A stretch of 5,162 nt of DNA from Flavobacteriales bacterium UBA4660 (GTDB taxonomy: Bacteria > Bacteroidota > Bacteroidia > Flavobacteriales_D > Sanyastnellaceae), in assembly GCA_002405435.1 (NCBI GenBank), contig DHLU01000023.1, forward strand, positions 1 through 5,162, written 5' to 3'. This document shows, piece after piece, positions 1 to 4,229 of this stretch. Position 1 is the stretch's first letter. Every line of letters begins with the position of its first letter. The notes under the pieces were generated by a model that was not told where the DNA came from, ran no database searches, and saw nothing but the letters and a program-made list of their open reading frames with translations. Both the position numbers and the translations under genes were made by a program.

Positions 1-237
1 GTAGTGGCCGAGGTCCAGATCGGTTTCGGCGCCGTCGTTGGTCACGTAACACTCCCCGTGTTCGTAAGGGTTTAGTGTGCCGGGATCAACGTTGATGTAA
101 GGATCCAGTTTCTGAATGGTGACGCGGAATCCACGCGACTGCAGCAATTTAGCCAGTGAGGCGGAAATGATGCCCTTGCCGAGGGAACTGGTGACACCTC
201 CTGTAACGAAGATGTATTTGGTGTTTTCAGGAGACAT
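1..237 (-). CDS. pyrG: CTP synthase, N-terminal 79 residues (partial at left edge)
   Basis: CTP synthase makes CTP from UTP, ATP and glutamine-derived ammonia, the last step of de novo pyrimidine nucleotide synthesis, in the cytosol. The visible part is the start of the amidoligase domain. Residues 9-24 hold the P-loop-like stretch [13 protein letters not shown], with Lys21 equivalent to E. coli Lys18. [12 protein letters not shown] follows at 43-54 and [12 protein letters not shown] at 68-79, where Asp75 corresponds to the Mg-binding Asp72 of E. coli. [13 protein letters not shown] at 54-66 is the form I associate with Bacteroidota. The start [10 protein letters not shown] matches the family N-terminus. 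An in-frame ATG 12 codons upstream (271-273) would add a short hydrophobic extension but lies across the likely promoter, so I reject it. The glutaminase domain and stop codon are outside the window. There is no Shine-Dalgarno sequence. Confidence 0.97.
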   Translation of the reverse strand, partial: MSPENTKYIFVTGGVTSSLGKGIISASLAKLLQSRGFRVTIQKLDPYINVDPGTLNPYEHGECYVTNDGAETDLDLGHY

Positions 238-238
238 A

Positions 239-258
239 CCCGTAAGTAGATTTACGGG
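239..258 (-). repeat. Perfect inverted repeat filling the pyrG leader
   Basis: CCCGTAA and TTACGGG form a perfect 7-bp inverted repeat with a 6-base loop. It ends one base before the pyrG ATG and begins 3 bases after the candidate -7 element. It could be an RNA hairpin occupying nearly the whole 5' leader, or a DNA dyad (operator) at the transcription start. The sequence does not resemble the G-run and C-rich attenuator leader of Bacillus pyrG. The repeat is directly seen; its function is inferred. Confidence 0.5.
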
Positions 259-261
259 AAG

Positions 262-269
262 CAAAAGTA
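262..269 (-). promoter_or_regulatory. Candidate Bacteroidota-type -7 promoter element of pyrG
   Basis: Read on the minus strand this is TACTTTTG, an exact match to the Bacteroidota -7 consensus TAnnTTTG. It ends 24 bases before the pyrG ATG, so transcription would start roughly 18-20 bases before the start codon and give a very short leader. No clear TTG-type -33 element is visible about 19 bp further upstream. The assignment rests on the -7 match and its position alone. Confidence 0.5.
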
Positions 270-331
270 GCATAAAACCCCTGTGGGTCGCGAGCCCATG
301 TTGGTAACTAAATAAACGTCAGGGTCGCCGT

Positions 332-358
332 GCAAGCCTGCTTATGCCGCAAACCTGC
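332..358. repeat. Short direct repeat, GCAAGCCTGC / GCAAACCTGC
   Basis: Two 10-bp copies differing at one base start 17 bp apart (332-341 and 349-358), just after the stop codon of the AI-2E transporter gene. No T-run follows, so this is not a convincing terminator. Nothing else recognisable lies between the two genes apart from the pyrG promoter region. It may be chance. Confidence 0.25.
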
Positions 359-363
359 CCGTA

Positions 364-1473
364 TCAGGGCGCTGTGAGATCGCGCGTCAGGCTTTCGACT
401 ACCTTGAATTCATTGAAAAACTCACGCGCCACTACCCTGAGGATGGTGTAGGCGGGAATGGCCAGCACCATGCCGAGAATTCCGCCGATGGTGCCCGCTG
501 CAAGTACCACAATGAAAATTTCCAGGGGATGTGCCTTCACACTACCGCCGACTACCAGCGGCTGCACCACGAACCCGTCTACCAGCTGGGCAGCCATAAA
601 TACACCACCCACCTTAAACAGCAGCGGCAGCAATTGGGTGTTGAGGTCGAGGTGGATTGAAGTCGTAAGGGCAATCAGTATTCCGAAAGCCGCCGCCATC
701 AGCGGGCCGATATAGGGAATCAGGTTGACAACCCCGGCAAAGAGACCGATCAGGACCGCGTTTTCCACGCCGAGTGCCATGAGGCCCGCGCCAACCATCA
801 CCGCCATCAGCAATCCCTGCAGGGCAATGCCTATGAAATAGCGGCGAAGCAGGTGGTGCGCGTGCTCCATAATGCGCTTCATCGATTCCATCCGGTGGTC
901 AGGCGTCAGGGTAAATACAATGCGCGTAAAGAGAAAACCGTCTTTGAGAAAGAAAAAGGTCATGAAAAGGATCGAAAATATGGCTACGACGAACGATCCG
1001 ATAAAACCGAAGACATCGGAAAAGAAAGACTCCAACCAAGAAAAATTGAGGAGGTCGCGGGAACTGCTCACCAGGTATTCGGTAAAACCGGACTCATCAA
1101 ACCGGCTGTTGAGTGACGAAAAGGTGTCGCTCAACTGGGCCAACTGCGCCTCGATCTCACGCGACACGGCGGCGGTATCGATGGCAGAGAGTATTTCTGC
1201 CTCCTTCATCACCAGTGGGGTAAATAGACGCACCAGCAGCAGCAGCACACCGAAGAAGATGGTCATCGTCAGCGCGGCCCTAAGCCAGGCAGGCATCACA
1301 CGCCGCCCGATACGCGCGCGTTTCAGCAGGAGCATAAGCGGATCGCCCAAGTAGGAGATAACCACCGCCACCAGCGCGTAGCCAATGATGGCCCTGAAAA
1401 ACCAAAGCAGAAATAGCAACAGGCCTATGCCGGCAACGGTAAAAAGTATCTTCCAGTTTTGCGTCAGTTTCAT
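364..1473 (-). CDS. AI-2E family transporter (PF01594-type multi-pass membrane protein)
   Basis: This is a 369-residue integral membrane protein of the AI-2E/PerM/TqsA superfamily. Members export varied small molecules or ions, and few have a proven substrate. Hydrophobic segments lie near residues 8-25, 29-43, 67-87, 155-176, 212-235, 238-270, 287-305 and 318-348. The polar region at about 88-150 between the third and fourth segments is typical. The family signature NLIPYIGPL falls at 250-258, and the conserved end PLVVGGSVKAHPLE precedes the last helix pair. The frame is open for 23 codons further upstream, but those codons lie inside the phosphatase gene. The start at MKLTQNW is preferred because its ATG overlaps the upstream TGA as ATGA, and membrane helix 1 follows at once. 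No Shine-Dalgarno sequence is seen, so translation is probably coupled to the upstream gene. The family name does not prove autoinducer-2 transport. Confidence 0.9.
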   Translation of the reverse strand: MKLTQNWKILFTVAGIGLLLFLLWFFRAIIGYALVAVVISYLGDPLMLLLKRARIGRRVMPAWLRAALTMTIFFGVLLLLVRLFTPLVMKEAEILSAIDTAAVSREIEAQLAQLSDTFSSLNSRFDESGFTEYLVSSSRDLLNFSWLESFFSDVFGFIGSFVVAIFSILFMTFFFLKDGFLFTRIVFTLTPDHRMESMKRIMEHAHHLLRRYFIGIALQGLLMAVMVGAGLMALGVENAVLIGLFAGVVNLIPYIGPLMAAAFGILIALTTSIHLDLNTQLLPLLFKVGGVFMAAQLVDGFVVQPLVVGGSVKAHPLEIFIVVLAAGTIGGILGMVLAIPAYTILRVVAREFFNEFKVVESLTRDLTAP

Positions 1474-1967
1474 GGGATGGGGAATTTTTTTGGATAATCG
1501 ACATTCACCAGGCGCGCCAGCTGCGGATCTGCCAGTTTCCATTCAGCCGTGTCAAATTCCAATTGTGACACGCAGCAGGTAGGCATATCGATGGGGGTGC
1601 CGCCGAGGTGCGTAACCAGCTGAGAAAAACCCGGATTGTGTCCAAAAAGCGCCACTGTTTGCAGCCAGTCAGGAAAAGAGCGAATAAGACCGAGCAGCGT
1701 ATCGGTGCCGGCCTCGTATAGCATGGGGTCAACCAGCAACTCCGCCTGGCCCGGCTTCCACGCAGCCTGAAAGCACCGCGCCGTGGAAAGTGCCCTTACG
1801 GCAGGAGAACTCACCAGCCGCTGCATGTCGGGAAAGGCCTTCGCCGTGCGCGCTGCCATCACCGGCGCATCACGCAGTCCGCGCTCATTGAGCGGACGGT
1901 CGATGTCCTTCAGCCCGGCATCGTCCCAGGAAGACTTTGCGTGACGGATCACAAGAAGGGTTTTCAT
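1470..1967 (-). CDS. SixA-like histidine phosphatase (COG2062)
   Basis: A 165-residue cytosolic protein of the histidine phosphatase (phosphoglycerate mutase-like) superfamily. E. coli SixA, of similar length, removes phosphate from phosphohistidine on phosphotransfer proteins. The catalytic motif is RHAKSSW at residues 8-14 (His9 would be the phospho-accepting histidine), with RHAKS replacing the usual RHG as in SixA proteins. DRPLNERG at 23-30, SSPAVRALSTA at 53-63 (Arg58), LYEA at 83-86 (Glu85) and FGHNPG at 108-113 (His110, second catalytic histidine) complete the active site. The domain looks intact. It is the first gene of a two-gene unit, and its TGA overlaps the ATG of the AI-2E transporter. 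It is divergent from the metal-regulator operon. The substrate is unknown; small phosphorylated metabolites remain possible alternatives to protein phosphohistidine. Confidence 0.92.
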   Translation of the reverse strand: MKTLLVIRHAKSSWDDAGLKDIDRPLNERGLRDAPVMAARTAKAFPDMQRLVSSPAVRALSTARCFQAAWKPGQAELLVDPMLYEAGTDTLLGLIRSFPDWLQTVALFGHNPGFSQLVTHLGGTPIDMPTCCVSQLEFDTAEWKLADPQLARLVNVDYPKKFPIP

Positions 1968-2023
1968 GGCCTCAAATATGGGAAGAGTTGCGGGTAAACT
2001 CCCGTCACGACCCGGATAACCAA

Positions 2024-2031
2024 CAAAAGCA
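2024..2031 (-). promoter_or_regulatory. Weak -7-like element upstream of the phosphatase gene
   Basis: On the minus strand this reads TGCTTTTG, one mismatch from TAnnTTTG. It would place a transcription start roughly 50 bases before the phosphatase ATG. No matching -33 TTG is visible, so support is thin. If real, the metal-regulator box at 2041-2056 would lie between its -33 and -7 regions. Confidence 0.2.
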
Positions 2032-2040
2032 TCATTATTT

Positions 2041-2056
2041 ATTAGGAATGCCTAAT
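2041..2056. promoter_or_regulatory. DtxR/MntR-type operator box (primary)
   Basis: ATTAGG-AATG-CCTAAT is a perfect 6-bp inverted repeat around a 4-base centre. It contains the core TTAGGnnnnCCTAA, the palindromic core known from DtxR and IdeR operators. It lies 47 bp before the start of a DtxR-family regulator gene and just upstream of the presumed promoter, so metal-loaded regulator probably binds here to repress its own operon. The palindrome is directly visible; binding is inferred. Confidence 0.75.
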
Positions 2057-2060
2057 TTTC

Positions 2061-2067
2061 TATTTTG
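2061..2067 (+). promoter_or_regulatory. Candidate -7 element for the metal-regulator operon
   Basis: TATTTTG resembles the Bacteroidota TAnnTTTG element but is one base short between TA and TTTG. It lies 36 bp before the regulator ATG, a sensible leader distance, and directly follows the primary operator box. No TTG-type -33 element is obvious. An alternative, TAATTTTC at 2053-2060, overlaps the operator itself. Confidence 0.3.
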
Positions 2068-2077
2068 GATAAACTAA
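2064..2077. promoter_or_regulatory. Degenerate second DtxR-type box
   Basis: TTTGGATAAACTAA matches TTAGGnnnnCCTAA at 8 of 10 defined positions. Its centre is 22 bp from that of the primary box, about two helical turns, so dimers bound at both would sit on roughly the same face of DNA. It overlaps the candidate -7 element. In A+T-rich intergenic DNA such a match can arise by chance, so confidence is modest. Confidence 0.35.
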
Positions 2078-2079
2078 TA

Positions 2080-2106
2080 ATGACTACCTTCGGGCCTTCG
2101 GCATGA
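2080..2106 (+). CDS. Possible 8-codon upstream ORF ahead of the metal regulator
   Basis: ATG at 2080 opens a frame encoding MTTFGPSA, whose TGA overlaps the regulator's ATG as ATGA. The same four-base overlap joins both other gene pairs in this window. The interior contains CCTTCGG twice (2087-2093 and 2095-2101). In RNA the first copy can form CC-UUCG-GG and the second GCC-UUC-GGC, placing small hairpins directly before the regulator start. A ribosome translating the short ORF would open them. No homology can be judged at this length, and chance is a real alternative. Confidence 0.2.
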   Translation: MTTFGPSA

Positions 2107-2768
2107 GCGAATCCACAGACAACTACCTGAAACACCTCTTTGCCCTGAGTCAACACAACCAGGCCGGTATTTCCACTTCCGCCCTGGCACAAAAGCTCGA
2201 TACCCGGGCTGCCAGCGTGACCGGCATGCTCAAAAAACTTCACCGCGACGGTCTCGTATTGCACACGCGCTACAAGGGCACGGTGCTGACCGCCCGGGGC
2301 CGGCGCATTGCAGCGGCCATTGTGCGGCGTCACCGCATCTGGGAGTGTTTTTTGGCCGATTACCTCGGATTTGGCTGGGACAAGGTGCACGACATGGCCG
2401 AAAAACTCGAGCATGTTCAAAGCGAAGAACTGATTGACCGCCTCGACCAGCTGCTGGGTTTTCCGACGGTGGATCCCCACGGTGATCCCATTCCCGGTAA
2501 AGACGGAAAATTGCCTGCTGCTTCCGGCCAACTCGCCCTGAGCGAGACCCGGCCCGGCGACCGCGTCATCATACGCGGAGCGCGCAGTGAATCGCCTGAC
2601 TTCCTCCAGCACCTTTCGTCCATTGGTGCCACACCCGGCGTGGCGCTGTGGGTGAAACAGGTGTTGCCCTTTGACCGGTCTGTTGTGGTGCGCATTAAAA
2701 ACAACCTTCACACTTTATCTGCCGTAGCCGCCGCTGCGCTGGTGGTCTCTAAAAACCGAATGCCATGA
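2103..2768 (+). CDS. DtxR/MntR-family metal-dependent transcriptional repressor with FeoA-like C-terminal domain
   Basis: A 221-residue cytosolic repressor that would bind DNA when loaded with Mn(II), Fe(II) or a similar metal. A winged helix-turn-helix spans about residues 5-65, with recognition helix AASVTGMLKKLHRDG at 36-50. The dimerisation and metal domain spans about 66-135: HRIWE at 77-81 and KVHDMAEKLEH at 94-104 supply His77, Glu81, His96, Glu100, Glu103 and His104. Glu100 replaces Cys102 of C. diphtheriae DtxR and corresponds to Glu99 of B. subtilis MntR, favouring a manganese-type site. However, the N-terminal MntR ligands Asp8 and Glu11 are Asn7 and Lys10 here. HGDPIPG at 126-132 is the conserved family motif. 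An SH3-like FeoA domain follows at about 145-217. The start is the only plausible one, because an in-frame stop lies just upstream. Its TGA overlaps the ATG of the ZIP transporter gene, and DtxR-type boxes precede it, so autoregulation is likely. Confidence 0.92.
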   Translation: MSESTDNYLKHLFALSQHNQAGISTSALAQKLDTRAASVTGMLKKLHRDGLVLHTRYKGTVLTARGRRIAAAIVRRHRIWECFLADYLGFGWDKVHDMAEKLEHVQSEELIDRLDQLLGFPTVDPHGDPIPGKDGKLPAASGQLALSETRPGDRVIIRGARSESPDFLQHLSSIGATPGVALWVKQVLPFDRSVVVRIKNNLHTLSAVAAAALVVSKNRMP

Positions 2769-3607
2769 TTGAAAACTCTTCCTTCTTTGATCCCCTGCTC
2801 CGCTGGTTCGAATCACTTGATCCCGTCGTGGGCGCGCTGATTGCCACCACCTTTACATGGCTGGTAACAGCGTCGGGGGCTGGACTGGTATTTTTCTTCA
2901 AAGACCTCAGCAGGCGCACGCTCGACGGTATGCTCGGATTTACCGGCGGTGTCATGGTCGCCGCCAGTTTCTGGTCGCTGCTTGCACCGGCCATTGACAT
3001 GAGTCCGGGTGAAGGATTTGCCCGTGCCATGCCCGCCGCCATCGGCTTTGCGCTGGGGGCGCTCTTTATCTTCCTGCTCGACCGGATGCTGCCGCACCTG
3101 CACATCAACTTCCCCGAAAACCGCACAGAAGGACCACAGACCAACTGGCACCGCACCATCCTGCTCGTTATGGCCATAACCCTGCACAACATACCCGAAG
3201 GACTGGCCGTCGGGGTGCTTTTCGGCGGCGTGGCGGCCGGTATTCCGGAAGCCAGCATAGGCGGAGCGGTGGCGCTTGCCATCGGAATTGGCTTGCAAAA
3301 TTTCCCCGAGGGGGTGGCCGTCTCCTTTCCCCTGCGGCGAAACGGACTGTCGCGGCTGAAGTCTTTCTGGTACGGCCAGTTAAGCGCCATTGTCGAACCG
3401 GTAGCCGGTGTGGTGGGGGCGATTGCCGTTATTCAGATGCAGCCCATCCTTCCCTATGCCCTGGCCTTTGCCGCCGGCGCGATGATCTATGTGGTTGTGG
3501 AAGAAGTGATTCCCGAAACCCAACTTGAACGCTACACGGATGTGGCTACCCTCGGATTTATCGGGGGAGTTCTGGCCATGATGCTGTTGGATGTCGGGCT
3601 CGGCTGA
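2765..3607 (+). CDS. ZIP family divalent metal transporter, GufA-like
   Basis: A 280-residue inner-membrane transporter that probably brings divalent metal (Zn, Mn or Fe) into the cytosol. Eight hydrophobic segments are visible near residues 21-45, 53-76, 86-106, 131-157, 164-190, 203-224, 228-249 and 261-279. The fourth carries the ZIP hallmark HNIPEG (141-146; His141, Asn142, Glu145). The fifth carries QNFPEG (178-183; Gln178, Asn179, Glu182), where ZupT-type proteins usually have HN; Gln here is typical of GufA-like ZIPs. Glu211 in the sixth segment and EE at 246-247 in the seventh are further likely ligands or gates. The loop between segments 3 and 4 holds HLHINFPEN (111-119), a short His-bearing stretch. 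Its ATG overlaps the regulator's TGA, which implies one transcript and coupled translation. Repression by that regulator when metal is plentiful is inferred. Substrate choice cannot be read from the sequence. Confidence 0.93.
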   Translation: MIENSSFFDPLLRWFESLDPVVGALIATTFTWLVTASGAGLVFFFKDLSRRTLDGMLGFTGGVMVAASFWSLLAPAIDMSPGEGFARAMPAAIGFALGALFIFLLDRMLPHLHINFPENRTEGPQTNWHRTILLVMAITLHNIPEGLAVGVLFGGVAAGIPEASIGGAVALAIGIGLQNFPEGVAVSFPLRRNGLSRLKSFWYGQLSAIVEPVAGVVGAIAVIQMQPILPYALAFAAGAMIYVVVEEVIPETQLERYTDVATLGFIGGVLAMMLLDVGLG

Positions 3608-3685
3608 GTGGGCCCACGCACCCAAAAGACGCTAATGGCCTCAGAAGCCAATGCCTGCAGGCTGGAATAGAGAATTCAGTAAAAA
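3608..3685. other. Convergent intergenic gap with short palindromes, no clear terminator
   Basis: This 78-bp gap lies between the ZIP gene and the opposing AHSA1 gene. It holds a perfect 10-bp palindrome GTGGGCCCAC (3608-3617), a weak 4-bp stem TGGC/GCCA (3636-3650) and another perfect 10-bp palindrome GCCTGCAGGC (3653-3662). None is followed by a T-run on either strand. The palindromes have no natural loop, so they are poor intrinsic terminators, although one may still serve both converging transcripts. Confidence 0.35.
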
Positions 3686-4099
3686 TCAGTGGTTGACCAC
3701 GGCCTTTTCGCCGAGGAAGTCCCTGAGAGGCTCAAGGTAACTCTTCTTCCACGTCTCCGTCATCCAACCGCTGCACTCTTCAGGAACGCCGAGGTGGTTG
3801 AGGTTAATCCGGGTGCCGTGCTCGGTCTTTTCCAGGTCGATGACCACAGTAGAATACAGCCCCGCAGGGAAATCCTTATGGGTGATCGATTGAACGATTC
3901 TTTTGTTTTCTTCCAGAAACAACGTGTAGCCGAAACAGATACCACCGGACTCAAGCCTTCCGCCCTCCCTGATTTCTATGCGTGCCGGAGAACCGGTAAA
4001 ACGTGCATGGATTCTCTCGTCCATCCACGCATGGAAAACATCGCTTGCGCTGGCTTCAAGTTCTACCACCTGAAAGATGTTGTCGGTTTTGATCTTCAT
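3686..4099 (-). CDS. AHSA1/SRPBCC-family protein (START-like fold)
   Basis: A 137-residue protein matching the Activator of Hsp90 ATPase homologue 1-like (AHSA1, PF08327-type) subgroup of the SRPBCC fold, which binds hydrophobic ligands in a deep cavity. Supporting motifs in order are ASASDVFHAWMD (17-27), HARFTGSPARIE with GGRLESGG (31-53), GYTLFLEENKRIVQS (58-71), GTRINLNHLGVPEE (95-108), and a C-terminal helix with W117 and YLEPLRDFL (121-129). The length is normal for the single-domain bacterial form. There is no signal peptide, so it is probably cytosolic. Bacterial members have no uniform function, and the name does not imply a role with Hsp90. It lies downstream of the helicase gene on the same strand across a 130-bp gap and is probably a separate unit. 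The start has no Shine-Dalgarno sequence. Confidence 0.9.
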   Translation of the reverse strand: MKIKTDNIFQVVELEASASDVFHAWMDERIHARFTGSPARIEIREGGRLESGGICFGYTLFLEENKRIVQSITHKDFPAGLYSTVVIDLEKTEHGTRINLNHLGVPEECSGWMTETWKKSYLEPLRDFLGEKAVVNH

Positions 4100-4229
4100 G
4101 GTAAAATACTGTTATCAGTTGATTATCAATGGCTTATTCGATATCGGTAAGGTGAAGGTAGCATCGTGGCCGCCTGTTCCGACAATGTTAAGAACTTTTT
4201 AAGAGAATGCCCGCTTAGGGCCTTGAAAA
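4100..4229. other. Intergenic region between the helicase and AHSA1 genes
   Basis: This 130-bp gap should hold the end of the helicase transcript and the AHSA1 promoter. Near its right end GCCC/GGGC (4209-4221) forms a 4-bp stem with a 5-base loop. On the minus strand it is followed by ATTCTCTT, at best a weak terminator for the helicase gene. Two palindromes, CGATATCG (4139-4146) and TTGATTATCAA (4119-4129), precede AHSA1 and could be operator-like, but both are short. No clean TAnnTTTG promoter element was found. TATTTTAC, just before the AHSA1 ATG, lies too close to it to serve a normal leader. Confidence 0.3.

Noticed and set aside
238..273. In-frame upstream ATG giving pyrG a hydrophobic 12-residue extension
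   Set aside because: It crosses the candidate promoter element, and the canonical start at 237 matches known CTP synthase N-termini.
1234..1246. CAG-type triplet run
   Set aside because: It is only a few units long and encodes consecutive leucines in a membrane helix of the transporter; not a meaningful repeat.
872..1354. A 160-codon plus-strand frame rich in Lys, Arg and Ser
   Set aside because: It is the antisense shadow of the transporter gene; the composition comes from hydrophobic codons read in reverse.
1474..1542. A 23-codon N-terminal extension of the AI-2E transporter
   Set aside because: It lies inside the phosphatase gene, has no family similarity, and the ATGA-coupled start at 1473 places membrane helix 1 correctly.
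1973..1980. CATATTTG on the minus strand as a phosphatase promoter
   Set aside because: It is one mismatch from TAnnTTTG but only 5 bases from the ATG, leaving no room for a normal transcription start upstream of the gene.
1991..2004. CGGG-6-CCCG mini inverted repeat upstream of the phosphatase
   Set aside because: A 4-bp stem is expected by chance, and it is not linked to a T-run, start codon or promoter element.
2052..2711. A 219-codon open frame on the minus strand
   Set aside because: It lies wholly antisense to the well-supported metal regulator and has no family motifs. Long antisense frames are expected opposite G+C-biased genes.
3689..4150. A 153-codon open frame on the plus strand
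   Set aside because: It is antisense to the AHSA1 gene, whose family motifs are clear. The plus-strand translation shows no recognisable domain.
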